Source of the DNA: Ktedonobacteraceae bacterium
GTDB taxonomy: Bacteria > Chloroflexota > Ktedonobacteria > Ktedonobacterales > Ktedonobacteraceae
Assembly: GCA_017354095.1 (NCBI GenBank)
Contig: JAFMRP010000198.1
Span: 1-7,889, forward strand
Reading direction: 5' to 3'
DNA: 7,889 bases
Shown: positions 1 through 5,894 of the stretch, one piece after another
How positions within the stretch are numbered: the stretch's first letter is position 1
How the letters are laid out: each line of letters begins with the position of its first letter
Translations under genes and position numbers: made by a program
Notes under the pieces: model-generated
The model's input: only the letters and a program-made list of their open reading frames with translations
Told to the model about the DNA's origin: nothing
The model's database searches: none

Positions 1-360
1 GCGGACATCGAGCGGATTATGGAGGCTCAACGGCTCATCCGCCAGGTGCGCTGGCAACCGGAGGTAGAGCGCTATTTGCTGGCGATTGTGCGTGCTACGC
101 GTGAGCATTCCGCGATCCAGCTTGGCGTCAGTCCTCGCGGCACGCTGGCCTTCTATCGAGCGTGTGAAGCTTATGCTGCTATTCAGGGGCGCGACTATGT
201 CCAGCCCGACGATATCAAGCGCCTGGCGCCCAGTGTGCTGGCGCATCGTTTGCTGACCACGACGCGCACGCGTATGCGTGGGCAGCGTAATAGAGAAATC
301 ATTGCTGAAGTCGTTCAGGGGATACCTGTGCCCGTGGAAAAGATTGCTCCTGGGCGTTAA
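1..360 (+). CDS. MoxR-family AAA+ ATPase, C-terminal fragment (5' end outside window)
   Basis: The reading frame is open from base 1, so the gene begins before the window and only its last 119 residues are seen. They match the C-terminal lid of MoxR/RavA-type AAA+ ATPases. The sensor-2 segment GVSPRGT is present, followed by a helical stretch with GRDYVQPDDIKRLAPSVLAHRL, a family signature (residues about 45-80 of the fragment). MoxR ATPases act as cytosolic chaperones in assembly or activation of partner proteins and are often followed by DUF58 (VWA-like) and transglutaminase genes. Here nothing of that kind follows; the gene ends before a terminator-like hairpin and htpG, so it looks like the last gene of its unit. 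The Walker A and B motifs lie upstream and cannot be checked. An internal ATG at base 19 is not the true start, because the family needs about 200 more N-terminal residues. Confidence 0.9.
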   Translation, partial: ADIERIMEAQRLIRQVRWQPEVERYLLAIVRATREHSAIQLGVSPRGTLAFYRACEAYAAIQGRDYVQPDDIKRLAPSVLAHRLLTTTRTRMRGQRNREIIAEVVQGIPVPVEKIAPGR

Positions 361-364
361 GGTT

Positions 365-400
365 GCCTGGCCGCTGGATGTGGCCGGGCTTCACTTTTTA
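365..400 (+). terminator. Probable intrinsic terminator of the MoxR gene
   Basis: GCCTGGCC (365-372) pairs with GGCCGGGC (382-389) as an 8-bp stem with one G-U pair and a 9-nt loop. It is followed by TTCACTTTTTAAA. The T tract starts a few bases after the stem, so termination may be only moderate. It lies 5 bp after the MoxR stop codon. Confidence 0.6.
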
Positions 401-414
401 AAGGATATCTACAC

Positions 415-478
415 TCTAAGCCAGCAAGAGTAAGATTCTAACGTTCCTCTAACACTAATCCTGCGTCTCTCTAACACT
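415..478 (+). repeat. Four helically phased TCTAA direct repeats upstream of htpG
   Basis: TCTAA occurs at 415, 437, 448 and 470, so the spacings are 22, 11 and 22 bp, all multiples of one helical turn. The copies at 448 and 470 extend to the identical 10-mer CTCTAACACT (447-456 and 469-478). All are in the same orientation. The arrangement suits a protein binding one face of the helix just upstream of the htpG promoter. CTAACACT resembles half of a CIRCE site (TTAGCACTC), but no inverted partner is present. Confidence 0.5.
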
Positions 479-486
479 GGTTGTGG

Positions 487-494
487 TATATAGT
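487..494 (+). promoter_or_regulatory. Candidate -10 region of htpG
   Basis: TATATAGT at 487-494 contains TATAGT (5 of 6 to TATAAT) and, in the overlapping register, TATATA preceded by TGG (extended -10 form). No good -35 is seen 16-18 bp upstream. The last TCTAAC repeat (470-475) lies about where an activator contacting polymerase would bind. Transcription would start near 500. The call rests on pattern only. Confidence 0.35.
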
Positions 495-540
495 ATGGCG
501 AATCTTGTAGATAGAAAATGGCCGCTGGGAGGTATTTTGC

Positions 541-2421
541 ATGACTGTTGACGCTCACAAGGAAACGTTGGGATTTCAGGCCGAGGTTAAGCAGTTGCTT
601 GACCTGATGATCCACTCACTTTATAGCAACAAAGAGATATTTTTGCGTGAGCTTATCTCTAACGCTTCGGATGCGGTTGACCGGCTGCGTTTTGCTGCGT
701 TGTCGGATGCCTCATTGTATGAGAAGGACGCCGACTTTAAAATTCATGTCGCCTATGATAAAGAGAATCGCACTATTACGGTGAGTGATAATGGAATTGG
801 TATGGATCGGGATGAGGTGGTCACTCATATTGGCACGATTGCGAAATCGGGCACACGCGAATTTTTTCAGTCGCTCACTGGCGATCAGCGCAAAGATGCT
901 AATCTGATCGGTCAGTTTGGTGTTGGTTTTTACTCGTCTTTTGTGGTGGCGGATAAAGTCACGCTGACCACGCGCAGGGCCGGAGTATCAACTGATCAGG
1001 GAGTGCGTTGGGAGTCTGAAGGGCTAGGGGAGTATACGATCGAGACCGTTGAGAGGGCTGCTCGCGGTACAGAGATAGTGCTTCATCTGCGCGAGGGTGA
1101 AGATGATTTGCTAGATGGCTATCGTTTGCGTGGTATCGTGCGTAAATTCTCTGATCATATATCGCTGCCTATTGTGATGAAGGCTGAGGGCAAAGAGGAA
1201 GAGGAGAAGGAGGAAGTTGTCAATAGTGCCTCGGCTCTGTGGGCGCGCCCCAAAAGCGAGATCAGCGAGGAGCAGTATAACGAGTTCTATAAACATGTGG
1301 CGCATGATTTTACTGATCCGCTGGCTTATGTGCATAGCCGTATGGAGGGAACGCACGAATATACACTGCTGCTCTATATTCCTTCTCAGGCGCCTTTTGA
1401 TCTCTGGACGCGTGAGTATCATCATGGTGTGAAATTGTATGTGCGGCGTGTCTTCATTATGGATGATGCCGAGAAGTTGATGCCGCATTATCTGCGTTTT
1501 GTGCGTGGTGTCATCGATTCCAGCGATCTGCCCCTGAATATTTCGCGTGAACTGCTCCAGCATAACCGGTTGATCGATACTATCCGTTCCACTGCCACGA
1601 AAAAGGTTCTGGGGCTGCTCAGCGATATGACGAAGAGCGATCCGGAGAAGTTTGCGACCTTCTGGCAGGAATTTGGACGCGTGCTCAAAGAGGGCGTGAT
1701 TGAAGATCACGCCAACCATGAGACGTTGGCCTCGCTGCTGCGCTTTGCTACTACGGCTTCAGCCAGCGAGAAGCAGGATGTCTCACTTGAGGCATATGTC
1801 TCGCGGATGAAGGAGAGCCAGGATAAGATTTACTATATCACAGCCGATAGCTATGCAGCTGCCAAGGAAAGCCCGCTGTTGGAGATTTTCAAGAAGAAGG
1901 GTATTGAGGTGCTGCTGCTCTCCGATCCTGTCGATCACCTGGTCATTTCCGAATTGAGGGAGTTTCAAGGGAAGCAGCTAGAATCGGTTGCGAAGGCCAG
2001 CCTTGACCTGGACAAGTTGGAAGATGCTGTTGAGAAAGAGGAGCATCAGAGATCTGCTGATGAGGTGAAGGATCTGCTTGATCGCATCAAAACGACGCTG
2101 GGTGAGAAGGTGAAGGATGTTCGCACGACGGCGCGTCTGACGACATCACCTGCCTGCCTGGTCGTTGATGAGTATGGGATGGACCCCAGCCTGAAGCGTC
2201 TTCTGCAGTCAGCCGGACAGAAAATTCCTGATGTGAAGCCGATACTGGAGATTAATCCGCAGCATCCGGTCATCGCCAGGCTAAAGAACGAGAGCGATGA
2301 GCAGCGTTTCAGCGATTGGGCCAATGTGTTGTTTGACCAGTCGATGCTGAGCAGCGGCGAGCAGCTGAACGATCCAATCAGCTTTGTCAATCGGTTGAAC
2401 AACCTGCTTTCGCATCTCTAG
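541..2421 (+). CDS. htpG: Molecular chaperone HtpG (bacterial Hsp90)
   Basis: This is a complete 626-residue cytosolic Hsp90, almost the same length as E. coli HtpG (624). The N-terminal GHKL ATPase domain (about 1-215) shows E37 and N41 in the helix LRELISNASDAVDRLR, D83 in SDNGIGM, the lid segment GTIAKSGT (98-105) and GQFGVGFYSSFVV (124-136). A short acidic/lysine linker (about 216-225) leads to the middle domain, with LW at the LWARPKSEI segment, the GVKLYVRRVFI strand and catalytic R336 in LNISRELLQ. The C-terminal dimerisation domain follows, without a eukaryotic MEEVD tail. The start is set by GGGAGGT (527-533), 7 nt before ATG. HtpG uses ATP-driven clamp closure to remodel client proteins under stress. 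The gene stands alone, with its own promoter region and a strong terminator; no dnaK or groEL is beside it. All key residues are intact and nothing suggests transfer. Confidence 0.98.
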   Translation: MTVDAHKETLGFQAEVKQLLDLMIHSLYSNKEIFLRELISNASDAVDRLRFAALSDASLYEKDADFKIHVAYDKENRTITVSDNGIGMDRDEVVTHIGTIAKSGTREFFQSLTGDQRKDANLIGQFGVGFYSSFVVADKVTLTTRRAGVSTDQGVRWESEGLGEYTIETVERAARGTEIVLHLREGEDDLLDGYRLRGIVRKFSDHISLPIVMKAEGKEEEEKEEVVNSASALWARPKSEISEEQYNEFYKHVAHDFTDPLAYVHSRMEGTHEYTLLLYIPSQAPFDLWTREYHHGVKLYVRRVFIMDDAEKLMPHYLRFVRGVIDSSDLPLNISRELLQHNRLIDTIRSTATKKVLGLLSDMTKSDPEKFATFWQEFGRVLKEGVIEDHANHETLASLLRFATTASASEKQDVSLEAYVSRMKESQDKIYYITADSYAAAKESPLLEIFKKKGIEVLLLSDPVDHLVISELREFQGKQLESVAKASLDLDKLEDAVEKEEHQRSADEVKDLLDRIKTTLGEKVKDVRTTARLTTSPACLVVDEYGMDPSLKRLLQSAGQKIPDVKPILEINPQHPVIARLKNESDEQRFSDWANVLFDQSMLSSGEQLNDPISFVNRLNNLLSHL

Positions 2422-2462
2422 AAGAGTGCAGAAGAGTACAATTAGTACACTCTGGGGACAAG

Positions 2463-2495
2463 GTGCCGTCAGTGAGAACTGACGGCGCTTTTTTT
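2463..2495 (+). terminator. Strong intrinsic terminator of htpG
   Basis: GCCGTCAGT (2465-2473) and ACTGACGGC (2478-2486) form a perfect 9-bp stem closed by a GAGA (GNRA) tetraloop. One more G-U and one G-C pair can form at the base (2463-2464 with 2487-2488). Seven Ts follow (2489-2495). There is no T tract in the opposite direction, so it serves htpG only. The T tract overlaps the stop codon (2494-2496) of the convergent kinase gene. Confidence 0.93.
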
Positions 2496-4590
2496 ATTCT
2501 GGCTGCCAGATCTGTACAGTTTTATCGTCGCCGCCTGAAGCGATGTAGCGGCCATCGGGTGACCAGGTGACAGAGCGAACCGGGCCGTCGTGTCCGCTAT
2601 AGGTGTAGAAGTGTTTGCCACTCAGTGCCACCCAGACCTGTACGGTCCCGTCGTCGCTGGCTGAGGCGATATAGTGGCCTCCGGGCGACCAGGCCAGCGC
2701 GTTGACATCGCCTGTGTGTCCTGTATAGATAAGTCTGTGTTGAAGATCGCTGGTACGCCAGACATGCACTGCCTGACCCTGAGCGGTTGAGGCGATGTAG
2801 TGGCCTCCGGGTGACCAGGTCAGCGCCAGAATAGCGGCGCTTGCGCTGGTCCTGTGTCTATCGTAGATCCTCACCATTGCGTCGCCACTCATACTCCATA
2901 GCATAATATATCCGTTCGTATCGCCTGAAGCTATCTCTTTTGTATGTGGTGAGCAGGCGATGGCAGAAATAAAGCTTGTGTGATAGTGGGATGTATAAGA
3001 TTGCTCTCCTGTTGTGAGATCCCAGATAGCAGCCTCTCTTGTATTGCCGGCGGTAGCGATAAAGTTTGTATCGTAGGGTGACCAGGCAACGAGGGTGGGT
3101 GTCATCCTGGTGCGCCCAGATGCAATATCAAGGTTGCTGAGCTGTTCCCCATATGGAGTAAGGGTAATGAGATCACCCTGGCGTATGACTGCCAGGCGAT
3201 CACCTTCAGGCGACCACGAGAGAGAAGCGATGGGGGAATAATCGCCGTAGCGGTTGAATGACAGGGTGTTAGAGCCCTCCCAGACGCCAGTGGTCTCGGC
3301 ACGTACCCGGCCCCGGTATGTTCTGATCCTATGGATATAGAGAGACTGATCGTGGGTGCCAGAGGCAATATACCTGTTATTAGGGGACCAGGTGAGGGCA
3401 TTCACTCTGCCTGGATAGCCGTTGAGCGTGCGCAGTGTATCATTGTGTCGATTTGCCTGCTGCCAGATGTTCCAGCCGATGGAGCCTGTGCCGAGGGCAA
3501 GAGCCCCGATGCCGATTCTGGTGAGCACTTTACGGCGTGAGATGGTGCTGGAGGCCTGCTGTTGTAGCTGTTGCTGTTGTTGCTGGCCTCCTGGAGTGTA
3601 CCAGGAGGTAGCTGTGGGCGTGGGGATTCTAGGGGGTTCTATACGCAGGCGCAGGAACGAATGGGATGGTAGTTGCTGCAGAATGATCTGGCGTAGCTCC
3701 TGCTGTACGTCTCTGGCGCTGGCGGGCCGGTGGGTGGGGAGCAGCTCAACCAGGTGAGCTATGAGGGCTCGCAGCTCGCGCTCACCGGAACTGGCGTAGC
3801 CAGCGGACTCGGCAAACTGCAAAGGGTGGTCGGCAGGATCGTCCCCGGTGAGCAGGAAGTACAGCAAGGCGCCCAGGCTATAGAGATCGGCCTGCGGGGT
3901 GGTCTGGGCTTTGCCATACTGCTCGGGAGCGGCATAGCCAGGAGAACCGAGCGGGATAGTATCGCGCTGCTTACCAGGAGTGAAGCGGCGAGCGATGCCA
4001 AAATCGATCAGATAGAGATGGCCATACGGGGTGCGCATGATGTTGCCTGGTTTCAGGTCGCGAAAGATTACCGGCGGTTGGCGTGTATGCAGGTACTGTA
4101 ACACATCGCAGAGTTGCAGGCCGATATCCAGTACCGTCTCCAGGGGAAGACCGGGTTGGGAGGAGGTAGCAGCTTGCTTTTGGCAGTAGGATTCGAGCGT
4201 CTCACCCTCGATGAAGTCCATTACAACGTACCAGTGTTCAGGATCGGTGAATTGATCGTAGACGCGAGGCAGGTGAGGATTGGAGAGGGTGGAGAGTAGT
4301 TCGACCTCGCGATTGAAGGTGCTGGTAGCTTCGATCTGATCCTGGGCGGGGAGGCTGGCCAGGTTGATCTGTTTAAGGGCGATGTTATGATAGAGTTCCT
4401 GCCGGTCGCGAGCGCGATAGACGGCTCCGTAGCCGCCGGTGCCGACACAGGTGAGAAGTTCGTAGCGTCCCTGCAGGGGGGCAGGAGAGGCCGAATCGGA
4501 GGCCAGAGGCTGCTGACAGGCGAAGCAAGTGCCACGGTCAGCTTCGTTAGCGGCTCCGCAGTGGCTACAGTACTGGTGTGATGAAATCAT
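2494..4590 (-). CDS. Zinc-ribbon Ser/Thr protein kinase with internal Tat-like membrane segment and C-terminal WD40 propeller
   Basis: The 698-residue product is a Hanks-type kinase. Domains in order: a zinc ribbon with C8-C11 and C22-C25; kinase domain about 43-305 with glycine loop GTGGYG (50-55), lysine K73, C-helix E95, catalytic loop FRDLKPGN (D178, K180, N183), DFG (196-198) and PGYAAPE (217-223); a proline/glutamine-rich linker with ten residues of nearly pure Gln (336-345); SRRKVL plus a hydrophobic segment (351-376); and seven WD40 blades (about 385-698), enough for a closed propeller. FRD replaces HRD, but the catalytic aspartate is present, so it is probably active. It is inferred to be a membrane-tethered sensor or scaffold kinase. 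Start: ATG at 4590 has GGGGAG 12 nt upstream and puts the zinc ribbon at the N-terminus. An in-frame ATG at 4614 would add 8 residues, but it lacks a ribosome site and abuts a hairpin. The substrate is unknown. Confidence 0.93.
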   Translation of the reverse strand: MISSHQYCSHCGAANEADRGTCFACQQPLASDSASPAPLQGRYELLTCVGTGGYGAVYRARDRQELYHNIALKQINLASLPAQDQIEATSTFNREVELLSTLSNPHLPRVYDQFTDPEHWYVVMDFIEGETLESYCQKQAATSSQPGLPLETVLDIGLQLCDVLQYLHTRQPPVIFRDLKPGNIMRTPYGHLYLIDFGIARRFTPGKQRDTIPLGSPGYAAPEQYGKAQTTPQADLYSLGALLYFLLTGDDPADHPLQFAESAGYASSGERELRALIAHLVELLPTHRPASARDVQQELRQIILQQLPSHSFLRLRIEPPRIPTPTATSWYTPGGQQQQQQLQQQASSTISRRKVLTRIGIGALALGTGSIGWNIWQQANRHNDTLRTLNGYPGRVNALTWSPNNRYIASGTHDQSLYIHRIRTYRGRVRAETTGVWEGSNTLSFNRYGDYSPIASLSWSPEGDRLAVIRQGDLITLTPYGEQLSNLDIASGRTRMTPTLVAWSPYDTNFIATAGNTREAAIWDLTTGEQSYTSHYHTSFISAIACSPHTKEIASGDTNGYIMLWSMSGDAMVRIYDRHRTSASAAILALTWSPGGHYIASTAQGQAVHVWRTSDLQHRLIYTGHTGDVNALAWSPGGHYIASASDDGTVQVWVALSGKHFYTYSGHDGPVRSVTWSPDGRYIASGGDDKTVQIWQPE
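2662..2826 (-). repeat. Near-identical tandem WD40-blade DNA (39-nt core, 126-bp period)
   Basis: Bases 2662-2700 and 2788-2826 differ at only 3 of 39 positions and lie 126 bp (42 codons, one WD40 blade) apart. They encode ALAWSPGGHYIAS and ALTWSPGGHYIAS in the two adjacent blades just before the last one. A weaker copy lies in the last blade (about 2537-2568). This indicates recent internal duplication or gene conversion of propeller blades. Confidence 0.8.
3463..3540 (-). other. Internal twin-arginine-like transmembrane segment in the kinase
   Basis: Residues 351-376 begin with SRRKVL, close to the Tat consensus (S/T)RRxFLK. A mildly hydrophobic stretch, IGIGALALGTGSIG, follows and ends at WNIW. 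It sits between the kinase domain and the WD40 domain, so the propeller would be outside the membrane if the segment is used for translocation. It has no obvious AxA cleavage site, which fits an anchor rather than a cleaved signal. Confidence 0.6.
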
Positions 4591-4602
4591 ATGTATTGCT
4601 CG

Positions 4603-4608
4603 CTCCCC
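4603..4608 (-). promoter_or_regulatory. Ribosome binding site supporting the kinase start at 4590
   Basis: GGGGAG lies 12 nt upstream of ATG 4590. The spacing is long but usable. It lies inside the coding frame of the alternative upstream ATG at 4614, which itself has only a pyrimidine-rich sequence before it. Confidence 0.5.
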
Positions 4609-4617
4609 ATCCATAAG

Positions 4618-4648
4618 GAAGAGGGGCTACTAAATGTGGCACCTCTTC
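4618..4648 (-). promoter_or_regulatory. Hairpin in the 5' leader of the kinase gene
   Basis: On the minus strand GAAGAGGTGCCAC (4648-4636), loop ATTTA (4635-4631) and GTAGCCCCTCTTC (4630-4618) form a 13-bp stem with one A-G mismatch and one G-U pair. There is no T tract, so it is not a simple terminator. Its base ends 27 nt before ATG 4590 and only 3 nt before ATG 4614, which argues against the longer start. It could modulate translation or mRNA stability. Confidence 0.55.
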
Positions 4649-4686
4649 TCGCTGATCGTTCGCATTCTACATAGATGACAGTTTCT

Positions 4687-4716
4687 ATTGTACCGAATAT
4701 CCTGCCTGAGAAGCAA
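4687..4716 (-). promoter_or_regulatory. Candidate promoter of the kinase gene
   Basis: On the minus strand TTGCTT (4716-4711), an 18-bp spacer and TACAAT (4692-4687; 5 of 6 to TATAAT) fit a weak housekeeping promoter. Transcription would start near 4680, giving a 5' leader of about 90 nt that contains the 4618-4648 hairpin. No clear terminator separates it from the methyltransferase gene upstream, so read-through is also possible. Confidence 0.4.
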
Positions 4717-4753
4717 TACGTAATGGAGTTACTCTGGGGTGATTGTGCATGCT

Positions 4754-5536
4754 TCATTCCTGGCGTGCGGTAATGAAAAATGTGTGGAAGGGAACGTCAA
4801 CATAGCTCTCGCGCTGGATGAGTTCATGGATTTCTACAAGTTTGTCGAAGTACTTGCCAACTGAGAAATCGGGCACCTCCCAGGGAATGGCCTTCAGGTA
4901 GTAGACGATGGCGCCGGCATCGTAAAAACGTGTGATAGAGAACTGTTCTTTTTGCTCGATGATATGCCAGCCGGCTTCATGCATCTCGCGCACGGCGTAG
5001 TCCAGGTTCCAGGCTGGCTTCTGCTGGAGAAGGCGTTTCTCGCTTCCTAACAGGTCATGGATACGCCTGTTGGTCTGGTCGCCTACCTGCTGGGTGATAA
5101 AGAGGCGGCCAGGTTTGAGAACACGCAGCACTTCGTGTGGGTCGTAGCTTCCATGCCGGTTGATAATCAGCTCAAGGGCGTTATTCGTGAAAGGAAGGTG
5201 CTCATCGAGCGTCTCATAGACGAGAGCGCCCAGCGGTGTGAGGAGCTGACAGGCCCTGGCGAGGTTTGGTGCATAGCTCTCGGTGGCGTAGATCTCTGGC
5301 ACCGGAGACTGTTGAAGCATCTTCAGGAAGAGCTCGCCGCTGCCAGTGCGCATATCGAGGACGGAATGTGCCTGTTGCATCGCTGCCTGCACAATCTCGG
5401 TATAGTTCCATGCCGGCGATTCGGCTGGTATCTCGACTCTTCTGCCCGCGAGGTGGGACCAGTCCCAGTAGTCGAAGTGATGGTTGTACTCGGCCACGAG
5501 GTCGTCATAGAGGGCTTTGTTGTCGCTTGTTGTCAT
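4754..5536 (-). CDS. Class I SAM-dependent methyltransferase
   Basis: The 260-residue soluble protein has a Rossmann-fold methyltransferase core. Motif I is VLDMRTGSGE (59-68), where the first glycine of the usual DxGxGxG is replaced by R63. Acidic residue E86 (ATESYAPN) ends the second strand and would bind the SAM ribose. LPFTNNALELIINRHG and EVLRVLKPGRLFITQQ form the later core strands in the usual Methyltransf_11 order. An N-terminal helix-rich segment with YDDLVAEYNHHFDYWDW and a C-terminal cap probably set the substrate, which cannot be told from sequence; a small molecule or RNA base is possible. ATG at 5536 is chosen because GGAGGA (5551-5546) lies 9 nt upstream. The frame stays open back to 5626, but that extension would translate terminator T2 and is rejected. 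The gene follows a long structured leader and seems to be transcribed separately from its neighbours. Confidence 0.9.
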   Translation of the reverse strand: MTTSDNKALYDDLVAEYNHHFDYWDWSHLAGRRVEIPAESPAWNYTEIVQAAMQQAHSVLDMRTGSGELFLKMLQQSPVPEIYATESYAPNLARACQLLTPLGALVYETLDEHLPFTNNALELIINRHGSYDPHEVLRVLKPGRLFITQQVGDQTNRRIHDLLGSEKRLLQQKPAWNLDYAVREMHEAGWHIIEQKEQFSITRFYDAGAIVYYLKAIPWEVPDFSVGKYFDKLVEIHELIQRESYVDVPFHTFFITARQE

Positions 5537-5545
5537 AGGGAATTT

Positions 5546-5551
5546 TCCTCC
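5546..5551 (-). promoter_or_regulatory. Ribosome binding site that decides the methyltransferase start
   Basis: GGAGGA on the minus strand lies 9 nt before ATG 5536, a strong match to the anti-Shine-Dalgarno. It fixes the start 30 codons inside the longer open frame. Confidence 0.85.
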
Positions 5552-5578
5552 GATGTTGTAATAGCTTTGCTTGTAGGC

Positions 5579-5610
5579 AAAAAAATGCCGTGAGCAAGTT
5601 TGCTCACGGC
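5579..5610 (-). terminator. Terminator T2 in the methyltransferase leader
   Basis: GCCGTGAGCA (5610-5601), loop AACT and TGCTCACGGC (5596-5587) form a perfect 10-bp stem followed by A and seven Ts (5585-5579). This is a textbook intrinsic terminator on the minus strand. It ends only 42 nt before the methyltransferase ATG, so it either attenuates that gene or ends upstream transcripts just before a very close promoter. A weak TTGCTC/TACAAG promoter (5597-5592, 5575-5570) overlaps it. Confidence 0.88.
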
Positions 5611-5639
5611 TCTGAACGGACTGCATGTGTTGGAAAATG

Positions 5640-5675
5640 AAAAAACCGTGAGCTTTCAGATGAGATCGCCCACGG
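5640..5675 (-). terminator. Terminator T1 in the methyltransferase leader
   Basis: CCGTGGGC (5675-5668) pairs with GCTCACGG (5653-5646), 8 bp with one G-U pair and a 14-nt loop, followed by six Ts (5645-5640). Its 3' arm GCTCACGG is also perfectly complementary to the 5' arm of T2 (CCGTGAGC, 5609-5602), so a third structure that breaks both terminators is possible. Confidence 0.8.
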
Positions 5676-5702
5676 GTCTGTTGTGGCTTGAACGTTGTCG
5701 GG

Positions 5703-5831
5703 TTAGCTTCTCAGCAGAGGGTGGCCCCGAAAAAAGGGCAGAGTACGACCCTGGGCGAAAAGCTGGTTATCCTGTTTGATGACACCATTTTCACCTGTGT
5801 ACCTCACAGGTGCCTCGCACGCAAAGGTCAT
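5703..5831 (-). CDS. Possible 42-residue leader peptide or ORF remnant
   Basis: ATG at 5831 opens a 42-codon frame ending in TAA at 5703, 27 nt before the first arm of terminator T1. AAGGA lies 11 nt upstream as a weak ribosome site. The same frame is free of stops back to 5948 (81 codons in all), so it could also be the tail of a decayed longer gene. The peptide (starting MTFACEAPV, ending GHPLLRS) has no signal peptide, no membrane segment and no run of one amino acid of the kind found in classical attenuator peptides. I do not recognise it. Its position suggests a role in the leader, but chance is a serious alternative. Confidence 0.25.
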   Translation of the reverse strand: MTFACEAPVRYTGENGVIKQDNQLFAQGRTLPFFRGHPLLRS

Positions 5832-5894
5832 ACAGACAAAGTTCCTTTCTTCTGTGTATCTTCTCGGCTGAATGAAGATGAGAAGAACTTGGTA

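Noticed and set aside
415..478. CIRCE operator for HrcA
   Set aside because: Only half-site-like CTAACACT copies in direct orientation; the inverted GAGTGCTAA partner is absent.
1111..1719. 202-codon minus-strand open frame inside htpG
   Set aside because: It lies opposite a well-conserved Hsp90 coding region, has no family motifs and is a coding shadow.
2423..2453. Imperfect inverted repeat AGAGTG ... CACTCT between the htpG stop and the terminator
   Set aside because: The arms are only 6 bp with a long interior and no T tract; too weak to call a separate feature.
5057..5593. 178-codon plus-strand open frame opposite the methyltransferase
   Set aside because: It is the shadow of a gene with clear methyltransferase motifs on the other strand.
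5537..5626. N-terminal extension of the methyltransferase to ATG 5626
   Set aside because: It would translate through terminator T2, lacks a ribosome site and adds residues outside the methyltransferase domain; the ATG at 5536 has GGAGGA 9 nt upstream.
5700..5735. TPP riboswitch-like pieces (CGGGG ... CTGAGA ... ACCCG on the minus strand)
   Set aside because: The second conserved half of the THI element (ACCTGAT...GCGTAGGGA) is missing, and the neighbouring gene is not a thiamine gene.
5740..5756. GGGTCGTACT on the minus strand, similar to the 5' part of a ZTP (pfl) riboswitch
   Set aside because: The required downstream conserved block is not present.
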